DNA from: Gordius sp. MW1
Taxonomy: Eukaryota; Nematomorpha; Gordioida; Gordea; Gordiidae
Direction: 5' to 3'
DNA: 64,000 bases
Assembly: GCA_964036665.1 (NCBI GenBank)
Contig: OZ038532.1
Location: 4,092,001-4,156,000 of the forward strand
Program-made: the position numbers and the translations under genes
Notes under the pieces: generated by a model
Database searches by the model: none
What the model saw: only the letters and a program-made list of their open reading frames with translations
Told to the model about the DNA's origin: nothing
Shown: in pieces, positions 24,550 to 36,749 of the stretch
Position numbering within the stretch: position 1 is the first letter of the stretch
Layout: each line of letters opens with the position of its first letter

Positions 24550-25745
24550 TATTTGGGTTATGTGGGGTTGGAACGGGGTTGGGAACAGGAATGGCCCGGA
24601 GTAGAGCAGGGTTGGAGCAAGGCGACTGCCTTGCTCTTTGGGTGTGAATATTTTGGAGCAAGGGTATCCCCATGCTCGCATTATACGCTGGGTTGTGTGA
24701 GAAGGGAAAGAGAAGGGGGGGGGAGTTATATGGTATGGTGCTGTGCTACTACTACATGCGTGGTATAAGCAGACTAGGTATAAGATAAGGATATAATGTG
24801 TTAATCTAAATTAAAATAGTTTATAGATGGCCAAAACCGATATAATACATTTACATTTTTTATTACAATATAGTAGAGTATTTATTTGATATTATTATTT
24901 TATATATTGATATTAGGATACAATATTATTTTAAATTATTTTTTAAATCAAAACAAATGATAATTAAAAATTTATTTTATAAAATTGTTTAGTGACCGTC
25001 ATTCAGCCGAAATATTAGGATATAAAAACCATACCTTATGGGAAAGGGGTTTTGCATTTCGTTCCGACCTTGTTTTGGGCTAGAGTTTGAATCTTGCCCC
25101 AAAGTTTTAGTTTGTGACGTTGGGGAACCCTTAGGTGGATGCAAAACCCATGGTAAACCTAATAGGTTTAAGGTTAGGTTGGTTTAAAACCTCGAGGTTT
25201 TCAAACAACTTAACCTAAAACCTGACCTTGGGCGAACCTCGGGTCCGCCCCACCTAAGGTTTTTCCCACCACTACATATATAGTTTGATAGCAAATAATT
25301 TTACATTAAAATATTAACCTATTATATTATAATGTAATAAGACCGATATTATGTCCCCAAATATTCAACTATTATTTTTAAATAATTCCGCAAACTTTTT
25401 TATTAATAAAGCGTATGCTCAGCTCAGTGCAATATCGCACAGAAAATTCATTGGCATAGAGTTCACTTGCCAACCCTACCTTTATAATAGGAAAACGAAA
25501 AGTAATAGGAAAACTAATGCATATTGTGATTTATGATTTGAGAATTTTAAAGGTGTACCATGAGTCAGGCTTAACAAACTCCTAGTAGTCTCATGATTTA
25601 ATATAATGCATTTGAAAGCAATGGTTGGATCTTCTAAAAAACGTTAGCCGTTGAAGCCAAATCTATATAATTATTTTGATTAACTAACCACCCATTTAAA
25701 ATATTATCATCGGAGAGGATGATTTTAGGAATTTGCTATTTCATA

Positions 25746-26062
25746 CAGGGTTTCTTTCAGAAAAAATGCTCCGGGGGGTATTTTCAACTTCCGGGGGGGG
25801 GGGGGGGGGGGGGGGGGTAAAAATTCTTTTAATTGCTAAACCATTTTGTATAATATTTACTGATTTTTATTGGTGATATAAGTGATATCTAATAGATACA
25901 TACACGCATAATCATTAAATAATTTATGACTTCATGATGGAACATGAGTTCATGCTTCCTTTAATCAAAACTCTCGGGGGGGGGGGGGGTATTTGAAATT
26001 GCCCGGGGGGTATTACCCCCCCCCCCCCCCCCCCCCCGGGCTTTCCCCTGAAAGAAACCCTG
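25746..26062. mobile_element. 317-bp hAT MITE with G/C homopolymers
   Basis: CAGGGTTTCTTTCAG at 25746 and its exact reverse complement ending at 26062, flanked by ATTTCATA on both sides (25738-25745 and 26063-26070), an exact 8-bp duplication. Contains a G run of more than 25 bases near 25791-25817 and a matching C run near 26018-26037. Inserted in the outer hAT element. Confidence 0.9.
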
Positions 26063-26399
26063 ATTTCATAAAAACTCATTTTTAATCAGTTTGTTTATAT
26101 TATATTTTAATGCTAAGGATTTAAATATCCAATAAATATACTGACAAATTATTTGGATGTCTTAGAGGGCACTCCTATTTTATTCAACGAGCTAGGAGGA
26201 TTATTAAAATGAAACGCGGTCACTTGGGTGTGGTGAATTACCCAATTTTAAAAGTATTTCCAAGATCTCGCCGTTAAAATCTCATCTCATCTCGAGGCCG
26301 AAATTCTCGGGTCGATCTCGGCACAATTCTTAAGAGTCTCGTCGAGATCGAGATTTTTCTCGCATTTTCCGCATCACTATTCAATATCCACACCTTCCG

Positions 26400-26615
26400 T
26401 GAATGCATTTAGGCTGATTTTTAAGAGATACATTAAATTATTTATATCTGGTTTAATGTCTGCACTTATTATCATAAATTTTTAATTCACCAATGAAATT
26501 AAAATAAACGAGGAACACATATTTTATTCAATAGGGGAAAACATTGTGTATCATTTTTAATGTCCATATGATGCAAAATAATGTTACACTTACATATTTA
26601 TTACAAATATATATA
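26400..26615. other. Spacer, nothing recognised
   Basis: AT-rich, ends in a TATATATA run at 26610-26620. Confidence 0.35.
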
Positions 26616-26621
26616 TATATA

Positions 26622-26776
26622 ACCGGGCTCGGGCAAAATTTAATAAAATTATCGGGCCTCGGGTTCGAGTCGTGCCAAAAATAAAAAAAACATTTCGTGC
26701 TCAGTTTGGACTCGGAAAATCAAATGAGACATCGGGCTGGGATCGGGCCAAATGAATTTCATTTTGCAGAGCTTTA
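26622..26776. mobile_element. Decayed, shortened hAT MITE of the CGGGCTCGGG family (family C)
   Basis: Resembles the ends of 32845-33520 and 46326-47019: CCGGGCTCGGGCAAAATTTAA at the left (diverged) and CATTTTGCAGAGCTTTAA at the right. The middle is lost and no target duplication is seen. Confidence 0.6.
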
Positions 26777-26779
26777 AGT

Positions 26780-28230
26780 GCGTTGTTAGGCTCACCCGTC
26801 AAACGCCAATTACACATAACATTGCATTTATGATTCAGTGTCTAATCGTTTTAAAATTAGTAATAAGTAGTTTATTAATGAAAGATTTATATTCAAATGT
26901 TAAAATCAAATTCTATATAAAATGGAAACAAGCGTGCGTAAAAATTAATTAGGTTAATAGATTCTTCATCGCTCACAATATCTTTTCAAAATTATAAATT
27001 TTCAAATCTGACAAAATTCATGCACGCTATTACGCTTAAGATTCCTTGGGCAGAAAGATGATAAGAAGTAGCATTTCTTTTGGCTTGATGAGCCAAGTTA
27101 CTGGTTTTGTCATGTTAGTAAAAAAAACTATATAAAAGAGTAAATTTAGAAACGTCCCAATATATTTTTAATCCAAATATACACTAATAAGACCAGGACT
27201 AAAAGATAAGTGTGTAGGATCGGAAAGAGTATTAAACGTCAATTACCATTATCTAAAAATTGCCCGCTATAAAAAGTTAATAAGGCTGAGTGCGGCTTTG
27301 TCTTTGTAAGATACAACAAGACATGAACTAAATATTAACAGCGCACGACTTAAGCATGTGCTTTATAATTGAGCAAAAATTACCAATTAATTCTGAAAAT
27401 TGAATTTAGCAAAACATTTTATATTATAATAATTTAAACATTTTACATGACTTTAAGCACATGGATTTAATGAGAGGGTCGCACTTATTTTTAATTAAAA
27501 GGAGTCAACTTCACATTAATAATTTATTATAAATTGTTTAAAAATCTAATATATGTATGCCAATAGTGTGGTTAATGGCATCCCTAAGGGTGAGCCGATT
27601 GGTGTGCTCCTGCAATTCACCTGCTAGTAAAATTGTCACACCAGCAATGCTAGTCTCTATTTTAGTTGGCGACTTTCCATGCGGTTGTGGTCCAAACTTA
27701 TTATTGATATATTAGCTAAGTGTGATAGATTAGTGCTTAAGAGATATCAAAATTTTGTCATTTTAATGATGTTTAAAGTGTATTTTGTTATTGCTAGAGT
27801 TAGGTTAAACCTAATGATATTTATTAGCTAATAATGTTTATAACTTCAAATAAAATTACAATAAATTTATCAATGTATACACATATAAATGGTGTACATA
27901 GTATTTACATAAATTAGGTAACATGAAGTTTTTTATTTTTTAATGCGCGCACTTGGGATGCCAATTTATATTCGAGATGTTTTTTGCCCGTAGCGACCTG
28001 TTTTGGCTATACCCCGTATCATCTCTAAGTAGGTTTGATGAGATCGGATTTTAAAATTTTTATTCCCTGTTGGACTCAATGCCTATTCTTAAGACCAAGA
28101 AACGGATAATGCCTTTTAATTATTTTATTTATTCATATTTTCGTTCTTGTTTCTACTTATGAATTTTATTATATATTTAATACTTTTTATATTAAAGAAT
28201 GTTTAAAAAATATTTTTGCTGGTTGCACAG
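26780..28230. other. AT-rich spacer, nothing recognised
   Basis: About 1.4 kb. Open frames are short and lack recognisable motifs. Confidence 0.4.
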
Positions 28231-28292
28231 TATTTTATTTTAATATTTGGTTGTTTACCGGAATTTCGCTTGTGTTTTGAAGACTCCATCGT

Positions 28293-28435
28293 CAAGTCCA
28301 AGGTTACCTATCATGTGGCTCATGGCTCCCGGGTGATTATGGTGAGCTTGCTGAATTTTACACTCTACGCCTGGTTTCTTTTTCTGAATGTAGGTGCTTT
28401 CGCAGGTGCCCTTGACGGCGAGGATCGCTGATGAG
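28293..28435 (-). CDS. Candidate isolated exon, unknown product
   Basis: A GC-richer island in AT-rich DNA. On the minus strand an acceptor (CTCATCAG) precedes a frame reading LAVKGTCESTYIQKKKPGVE and QQAHHNHPGAMSHMIG, which ends at a good donor, GTAACC. The bounded, open, compositionally distinct segment looks like an internal exon, but no neighbouring exon was found and I do not recognise the protein. The opposite strand is also open. Confidence 0.3.
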
Positions 28436-28780
28436 TGGTATAGCGACGTCAATGATTATATTTGTAAGAGAAGCTGCAGAAAATCTAAGTCTTTCTTTTT
28501 GCCTAAATGACACTTTTTCTTATCAAATTGATATATGACGTTAATTCAGGATGCTAATTAAAGCAATTTGTAGCAATAATGCCCAATTTTCACATATTTT
28601 TTTTTTGTTTAAAACCATTATCTGATTGATACTATGTTATGTTAAAACTTTTATTTAATTTTTTTTCGATCATGTTATCATTAACAGATCATACTTTCAA
28701 GCATATAATATGGCGTTATTTAAAAATTACCAGGTAAAAGTTATTTCTAACTAGGAAAATGTTATTCATCTATATATATA

Positions 28781-30664
28781 AAAACTCGGGCCTTCGGCCC
28801 TCGTGGGAAGGGGGAGAAGGGAAGGGAAGAGGGGAAGGGAAGGGGGGACGACTCATCTGTACTTCGTATAAATGTATCATATTTGCTATGCAATTTATGG
28901 GCGAGAAAGGTGGGAAGGGGCGAGAATGCCTACAGGGGGGTATTAAATGCCTAATGATTAATTAATTATTTACACAAATTTTCCATTATAGGCAAAATGT
29001 AAGGCAAGGGTTAGGGTTAGATTTAGTGTTTGCATCTAGTTGCGTATTACATTAGTTTCTATGGCCTTTAGTGATTATGGGTCTAACAAACATTATATTA
29101 TAAAACAACACAATGTTAAGAATTTGCAGAATTGTTGGGAGAAATTTTTTGTTGAATTTGAACAATTTTTAATTAAAAAAATCAAAAATTTGGCCAATGG
29201 TCACTTTTTCTCTATTGGTCAGTACCAACAGATACTCTATAAGTCAATGATAGCCAAAAAAAAACGGAAAAAAAATTTTGATGCTCACTTTGGCCAATGG
29301 TCATTTTTTCCCATTGGTCAGCAGCCAGCACACGGTAAAAGTGGATATACATTCATAAGAGTAAAAAAAACGAAAAAAAAATTTTCGAATCACATTTTGG
29401 CCAATGGTCATTTTTTTCCATTGGTCAGCAGCCAGGACACGGTAAAAGCGGATATAAATTCATAATAGTCAAAAAAAAAGAAAAAAAAGTTTTCGAATCA
29501 CATTTTGGCCAATGGTCATTTTATTCCATTGGTCAGCAGCCAGCGGACGGCCAAAAAGTCATAATAGCAATGGTAGGAACAGGAACAATCATAATAGTCA
29601 AAAAAAACGAAAAAAATAATTTCGATTCACATTTTGGCCAATGGTCATTTTTTCCATCGGTCAGGAGCCAGCGGACGGCCAAAAAGTCATAATAGCAATG
29701 GTAGTAACAGGAACAATCATAATAGTCAAAAAAAAAAACGAAAAAATAAACTCGGATTCACATTTTGGCCAATGGTCATTTTTTTTCATTGGTCAGCAGC
29801 CAACGGACGGCCAAAAAGTCTTATTATCAATGATAGTAACAAGAACAATCATAAGAGTCAAAAAAACTCTAGGAATTCTAACCCAAAAACTAGTTAAATT
29901 GCATAGCAATTAGAAGTAAACAACTTTTATTTATGTTTATTATATAACATTGGTCAGCAGCCAGCGGACGGCCAAAAAGTCATAATAGCAATGGTAGGAA
30001 CAGGAACAATCATAATAGTCAAAAAAAACGAAAAAAATAATTTTGATTCACATTTTGGCCAATGGTCATTTTTTTCATTGGTCAGCAGCCAGCGGACGGC
30101 CAAAAATTCTTATTATCAATGATAGTAACAAGAACAATCATAAGAGTCAAAAAAACTCCGGGATTCTAACCCCAAAACTAGTTAAATTGCATAGCAATTA
30201 AAAGTAAACAACTTTTATTTATGTTTATTATATAACTAGTTAAATTGCATAGCATTAAAAGTAAACAACTTTTATCTATGTTTATTATATAACAAAAACT
30301 AGTTAAATTGCATAGCAAATAAAAGTAAACAACTTTTATTTATGTTTATTATATAACTAGTTAAATTGCATAGCAATTAAAAGTAAACAACTTTTATTTA
30401 TGTTTATATAATAGATAATTTAACAAATCTTATATATAACACACCGAGGGAGATAGAGATGAGGGGTGGGGCACCTCTTATGCATTAATTTTAAAAATAA
30501 CACAGCGAGGGAGATAGAGATGAGGGGTGGGGCACCTCTTTCTCATGCATTAATTTAAAAAATCGATAACCTAATATACCCAATGCAAATAGATAGGGAG
30601 GGTAACGGACGGACAGACAGACAACAGACACCAAAAAACGAGCCCATAAATTGCATAGCAATTA
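28781..30664 (+). mobile_element. Repeat A, copy 2
   Basis: Full structure: hairpin ACTCGGGCCTTCGGCCCTCG, polypurine tract, a unique head (28980-29190, encoding in passing NKHYIIKQHNVKNLQNCWEK), about seven monomers, AACTAGTTAAATTGCATAGC repeats, GAGGGAGATAGAGATGAGGG boxes and the GCATAGCAATTA end. It lies upstream of the Helitron remnant in the same direction. Confidence 0.85.
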
Positions 30665-31223
30665 AAAATGTAACGCGCTTTTTTTGTTCGCTAATAACTC
30701 CAAAGTTCTCGACCGATTGCCACCACTTTTGGCAAGATCATTTTTGAGTGCCATCTAGAGGAGAGAGTTTTTTTAAACTTATTTATAGTTATTATGCTAT
30801 TAATTCCCTTAAAAGGTTTTCCACTATTAATTTGTAATTTGAGTCTCAGTTTTTTAGTCATACAACATATAAGCTTGTGACAAATAAAAATCTCAATTTG
30901 CAAAAACATCACCATTATCCTGATATAAAAACAGCAGGCGCCTTGAAATTCGGCTATTAATATCACAAGTACTTGATTTTAGATACCCGGTTCTTATGAG
31001 CATGGAAAGTAATATTTGCATAATTGGTATAAATTCTTTAGGTCCTACATGCGTCGCAAGAGATTAACGATGGAGCGTCGTACTCGAGCTGCATATCGAA
31101 TGCGTCAAGTACTTACTCTGACTTGAAGATTGCCCACTGCGCCCACTCTCGCATTTTTTAGCTTTAATAATAGATGGTTCTCACCCTGAACATGCCGCAT
31201 TACGGGGCGTTCGTGATGACGCC

Positions 31224-31592
31224 GAAGTGAACTTTTGGGCTAATTTATCAAACTCTTCACTCTTTTCCCTAATATCTTTATATTCATCATGAAATTTATC
31301 ACATATCAATGGTATTGCACGAGTATCATTGATAAGATTGTAATTATACTATAAACATATAAAATTATATAAAAAATACATACATACCAAATTCAATTTT
31401 TTAACCATCGCGCGTAAAGTACAAAATGATTTGTATCTTATTTTCATTCGCTTTTTGCCGCAGGCGTCCGTGGTTTCACTATAAACGCCTCCTATTTACA
31501 ATTGTTATTTTCGTGATATATGGTAAATTTCACGATGAATATAAAGATATTCAGAAAAAGAATGAAGAGTTTGATAAATTAAGCCAAAATTC
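31224..31592. repeat. ~75-bp imperfect inverted repeat inside the Helitron
   Basis: 31224-31302 is the near reverse complement of 31515-31592 (shared core AATTTATCAAACTCTTCA). It is probably a local inverted duplication of Helitron coding sequence, since the right arm is in the sense frame (EYKDIQKKNEEFDKLSQNSL). Confidence 0.7.
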
Positions 31593-32844
31593 ACTTCGTT
31601 TTTTTCGCTTCGCGCGTCTTCACGAACACCGCCTTACTAGAGTCATTGAATCTCTAGCTACCTACACACGCTCAGCAACTACTCTCATTCAGCCGCAATT
31701 CAACTCACATTGAACGTCGCCTTGATCCCTTTGGCCATATAACCGTTGTGTGTCCCAAATGCTCTAAAATTTACTGGAGGACGAAATGTGTTGGGCCTTT
31801 AGAAAAGTTAAAGTGCCTTTAAAAACTTTGCTTGTTGGTTATTCTATCGATTCTAAACATTTCTTATCTAACATCAAGAAATACAACTCCTGTTTCCAAA
31901 TGACGCCGTTTGGCGCAGATATTATAACAACTCCATATATACCAACCTTTATGGTAAAGGCCATTACCACAAAGCCGACTCCCTCCTTCCATTATAGCAA
32001 CATAAGTTTTTACAAATTTACTTTATCGGGGATAATGAGACTGAATTAGATGCACGCCTTGGATTACTACCGGTGTAAAAAGGTCCATCGTTTTACAACT
32101 TCAGGCTTCACACTAAAATAATTTAGTGCGTTTGTTAAAAACATCACTCGACAGGATGCCATCAGATACCTACAAGATTGGTATTCATACTGACAAAACT
32201 CATGCGGGACCACATGGGAGAAGATTTAATGCTCAAACTATAAACGAAATCGCAATTGTCATAGTTGGGGATCAATTTTAATCAGAGATTGTACTGCATT
32301 GTTTAATATCGAATCATATTTTGGGATAGTGCTGACGAATATCACTCTAATGTTAAGATGATAAACGCAGTTAATATTGAACCGAAAACTTAAATTGCAG
32401 CGATGAACTGTTATTCATAGTATTGCTTCAAGAGCATAAAAAAATTATGTTATAAAATGCCTCCAAATAATCCATTAATACATTGTAGATATGTATGCCA
32501 AAATTGAATCGGAACGTCTGCCCTCCCTCCGTTTAAATGAGAACAAACTCGCTCAGAAGAATATGTTTATTTGCGAGATGCTATCTTAAAGGCCCAATAC
32601 AATTAACATTGGAAGACTAATCATTTTTCCTCTTCATACACCGAAAGTCCACGTCATGTGCCTGAATCACACGATTCAATTGCCTATTTTATTAACTTCG
32701 GTCGTCCAGACCTACTATCACATTTACAAACAATCCTGCTTGGCACGATGTACAGGAGCTTTGATTTCATGACTAATCACCCGTGGATTGGCATCACGAC
32801 ACATGTTTTTTGACAGAAACTTAAATGTTTAATTACATTGTTAA

Positions 32845-33520
32845 TAGAGCCCTGCACGGGCCGCCCGAAGCCCGACCCGACTTCGGTCGAACTTAGGCAG
32901 AATTTAATAAAACATTCGGGCCTCGGGCTCGGGTCGGGCCTGATGAGGCGGCCCGACGCCCGAGTCCGGCCTCTTTTATAAAATATAATCTAAGCAAACT
33001 CAACTCGATATTTGATAATTATCTTCGTACACCATACATAATATTTCCAAGTTTCAGTTTTTTCCCCTGGCTATTAAAATATTTTGACCTAAATTGCAAA
33101 TCTTATTCTGGTATTTAAATATATTCCTAGTTGCCGTTACATTGGAATTAAAATAGTGAAATATTTTAAAAAGTGGTGTTTTATTTGGAACTGTTAGGTA
33201 AAATATATTTTAAATAGCTAGATATCCAGTAGCTGAATAAATTGTAGTGAGTGAAAATGAAATTTTATTTTAAACTTATCCTAGTTGTAAATTACGAGTA
33301 ATAACAATTTAATGCATTATGTATTTATATGGTGAAATAATTTTCAAAAATTTTAAAATAATTTTTTTAAATTTCTTATTTGAAAAATCGGGTCGGGCTC
33401 GGGTAGGGCCCAAAAATAAAAAAGTCGTTCAGGCGCGGGCCGGGCTCGGGCAAAATAAAAACTGAGACGTCGGGCTCGGGCCGGGCTCGGGCAGAAAAAT
33501 TTTCATTTTGCAGAGCTCTA
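32845..33520. mobile_element. hAT MITE of the CGGGCTCGGG family (family C), 676 bp
   Basis: TAGAGCCCTGCACGGG at the left and the reverse complement TAGAGCTCTGCAAAA at the right, flanked by ATTGTTAA/ATTGTTGA (one mismatch). Sub-terminal CGGGCTCGGGCCG repeats at both ends and an AT-rich centre. It splits the Helitron Rep frame between LKCLITLL and VEHEVFG, so it is younger than the Helitron. Confidence 0.9.
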
Positions 33521-34175
33521 ATTGTTGAGCATGAGGTGTTTGGCTGTGCGCGTTGCTGGATGTACTTTGTGAAATGGCAAAAGAAAGGTTTAACGCATGC
33601 CCATATAGTCATATGGCTATATAACTGTTGTGGATGCACGTTGCTCCCCTCCCCCCTCTATCTCTCTGTAGGATGCCGCGTGCTAGCGCCATCTGGGCTA
33701 GCAAGCGAGCATTTTTATTTGTACTGTGCTGTGACCTCCTCGATCTCTATTGTTCTCCCCATTAATCGCGTTTAAATATTAATTAATTAACATCGCATTT
33801 TTTGCTAGTTCGCAGATTCTTTTTTGTTCTGGATTAGTATGCGGTTTTATAATAATTATTATATATTTAATAAAGTAAGTATCGATTTGTTCTTTTTTCC
33901 AATAACAAGATCACCTTTATCGAAATCGACTATGCAGATAAAAATTTGTACAAAATTGTTACAAAAAATATGATACCGGGCCCTTGCTTAACACGTAATC
34001 GAAAATCACCATGCGTGGTAAATGTCCAAAGCGATATCCTCGATGCTTGGTATGCAAAATTACGGGGAGTGATGAATATCTTTTGTACAAAAGAAGATTA
34101 GCAGAATGGTGGTAACGTGGCAACCATTCAACTTCGGAACGAAATCGTTGGGGTGACCGCGGGGTTATCCCATAT

Positions 34176-35704
34176 TAATTGCTATGCAATTTATGGGCTC
34201 GTTTTTGGTTGTCCGTCCGTTCGTTACCCTCCCTATCTATTTGCATTGGGTATATTAGGTTATCGATTTTTTAAATTAATGCATGAGAAAGAGGTGCCCC
34301 ACCCCTCATCTCTATCTCCCTCGCTGTGTTATTTTTTAAATTAATGCATAAGAGGTGCCCCACCCCTCATCTCAATCTCCCTCGCTTTCGGGCGGGGTCG
34401 GGTTTTAATTGCTACTTTAAATTAATGCATAAGTATATCTATTCGTTTATATATTTTTCCTGTTACTACCATTGATAATATGACTTTTTGGCCGTCCGCT
34501 TGTTCTATTATTGTTTCATTTTATTATATAATAAACATAAATAAAAGTTGTTTACTTTTAATTGCTATGCAATTTAACTAGTTTTTGGGTTAGAATCCCG
34601 GAGTTTTTTTTTGACTCTTATGATTGTTCTTGTTACTATCATTGATAATAAACTTTTTGGCCGTCCGCTGGCTGCTGACCAATGAAAAAAATGACCATTG
34701 GCCAAAATGTGAATCCGAATTTATTTTTTCGTTTTTTTACTATTATGATTGTTCCTGTTACTACCATTGCTATTATGACTTTTTGGCCGTCCGCTGGCTC
34801 CTGACCGATGGAAAAAATGACCATTGGCCAAAATGTGAATCGAAATTATTTTTTTCGTTTTTTTTTACTATTATGATTGTTCCTGTTCCTACCATTGCTA
34901 TTATGACTTTTTGGCCGTCCGCTGGCTGCTGACCAATGGAAAAAAATGACCATTGGCCAAAATGTAAATCAAAAATTTTTTTTTTGTTTTTTTGACTCTT
35001 ATGAATTTATATCCACTTTTACCGTGTCCTGGCTGCTGACCAATGGAAAAAAATGACCATTGGCCAAAATGTGATTCGAAAATTTTTTTTTCGTTTTTTT
35101 TTACTCTTATGAATTTATATCCACTTTTACCGTGTGCTGGCTGCTGACCAATGGAAAAAAATGACCATTGGCCAAAGTGAGCATCAAAATTTTTTTTTCC
35201 GTTTTTTTGGCTATCATTGACTTATAGAGTATCTGTTGGTATTGACCAATAGAGAAAAAATGACCATTGGCCAAATTTTTGATTTTTTTAATTAAAAATT
35301 GATCAAATTCAACAAAAAATTTCTCCCAACAATTCTGCAAATTCTTAACATTGTGACGTTTTATAATATAATGTTTGTTAGACCCATAATCACTAAAGGC
35401 CATAAAAACTAATGTAATACGCAACTAGATGCAAACACTAAATCTAACCCTAACCCTTGCCTATATTACATTTTGCCTATATTACATTTTGCCTATAAAT
35501 GGAAAATTTGTATAAATAATTAATTAATCATTAGGCATTTAATACCCCCCTATAGGCATTCTCGCCCCTTCCCACCTTTCTCGCCCATAAATTGCATAGC
35601 AAATATGATACATTTATACGAAGTACAGATGAGTCGTCCCCCCTTCCCTTCCCCTCTTCCCTTCCCTTCTCCCCCTTCCCACGAGGGTCGAAGGCCCGAG
35701 TTTT
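34176..35704 (-). mobile_element. Repeat A, copy 3 (inverted, inside the Helitron)
   Basis: Begins TAATTGCTATGCAATTTATG and ends AAGGCCCGAGTTTT. Host sequence on either side rejoins as CCCATAT + TCTCC, restoring the conserved Helitron reading PY-SPLL. No target duplication is left. Confidence 0.88.
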
Positions 35705-36749
35705 TCTCCTTTGCTATCAAAATTTTACAAAGCACACATTAACTAAGAAAATTGTAACTAAATCCATCAACATTTCAAAATTGCAGTGATGTGGCAGTTT
35801 TTGCCGTTCAACCATATAGCACGAGCCTTCACACCGATTAAATCTCACAATATCAGGCTGGAAGATACATAGGCAGCAATGAAGCTATTCATGAACGCAA
35901 TCCGCTGCGATTCGCTTAGCTGTTCATCTAGAAAAAACGCGTTTATTTTATAAGCGCATATGTCAAACAAATAGCCTAATATCCCCTAGATACAACGTTA
36001 ACAGCTTTTTTCAAGCTATGTCAGCATGATGATTTTGCGCAAACGCTGCTGTGCGAAGTGCCTACGTATTAACATGGAATTTGAACAGCAGATCCTTGAA
36101 ACGTCGCAAACGCATAAAGCAAGTCGCCGGACGGCCTGACATATTCAACGATGATGCGATTGGCCCATTGTACACCATTCATCCGAGTCAAGATGATTAT
36201 TTTTTTCTTAGCGTGCTTTTAGTTAACGTCCCCTCTAACTTGACTCCAGCAGTTAAAAGTGGGATACGGCCTTGCACATTCGACTTTCCACTGTGCATGC
36301 GCTATGTATTAGAGTATGAAAATATTTGGGATGAAGTGACCTGTGTCATACTTCACATCCAAAACAATTCGGGCATTGTTTGCAATTTATCCTGCTTGTC
36401 CTCCCGATTTATGGAACAAATATAAAGCATGCATGGAAGAAGAAATCATTCATTGGAATATGCACATCCTAATATTATTTATTAACATACTTTAAATGCT
36501 ACAACACTCAAACGAAACTTCAAATGTTCTTGAAGATTTATGCTTACAAATTGGAAAGAATGTTTTGACTCATGAGTATGCCTACACCAAATCGATCTGC
36601 TGCTTCTCCATTACATCGTGAACAAAATTACAACCAGGGTATTCTCTTGTCTTATGAATGAACTTATGTTCCAAAGCTAACGCTATCATCAAAGCCAATT
36701 ACGATGAGATTTTTGGAAAAATTCTCGCTTTCACTATACTCGCGAATAT

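Larger units (their letters stand above)
20990..25274. mobile_element. Middle hAT-like fold-back element with long inverted arms
   Basis: The left arm (20990 to about 21790) is reverse-complemented at the right (22672-22761 plus 24550-25274), interrupted by the inner hAT. Termini read TAGTGATGGGAAAA and (reverse complement) TAGTGGTGGGAAAA. ACATATATA flanks both sides, consistent with an 8-bp duplication with slippage. The arms contain the palindrome TTTTAAAACCTCGAGGTTTT, GGTTAGGTT runs, and a GGGAGGCGATGCGCTACTAT block. No protein is encoded. Confidence 0.82.
20235..26379. mobile_element. Outer hAT element of a three-level nest
   Basis: TAGTG starts at 20235 and CACTA ends at 26379. TTCAATAT lies directly outside both (20227-20234 and 26380-26387), an exact 8-bp target duplication. 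Sub-terminal regions at both ends are packed with inverted CTCGTCTCG/CGAGACGAG-type motifs (20250-20345 and 26285-26365). No transposase of its own is seen; most of its length is later insertions (20990-25274 and 25746-26062). Confidence 0.85.
31040..36749 (+). pseudogene. Helitron Rep-helicase remnant in three segments
   Basis: Segments 31040-32844, 33521-34175 and 35705-36749, with many stops and shifts, follow Helitron Rep order: ERRTRAAYRMRQVLTLT; a Cys motif PFGHITVVCPKCSKIYWRTK; GKGHYHKADSLLP and FLQIYFIGDNETELDARLG; RMPSDTYKIGIHTDKTHAGP; VDMYAKIESERLPSLRLNEN; then after the insertion VEHEVFGCARCWMYFVKWQK and KKGLTHAHIVIWL with the HUH motif near 33590. Next come NMIPGPC, MRGKCPKRYPR, the tail-side KAHIN, TTLTAFFKLCQHDDFAQTLL and YTIHPSQDDYFFLSVLLVNV. 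The catalytic tyrosine region (YxxKY) has decayed to SINISKLQ. The frame is cut at the helicase start (KANYDEIFGKI) by repeat A copy 4. The helicase is absent. Confidence 0.9.

Noticed and set aside
24362..24768. Proteins in the arms of the middle hAT element (also 21574-21771)
   Set aside because: The frames lie in inverted repeat arms and are low-complexity; no domain.
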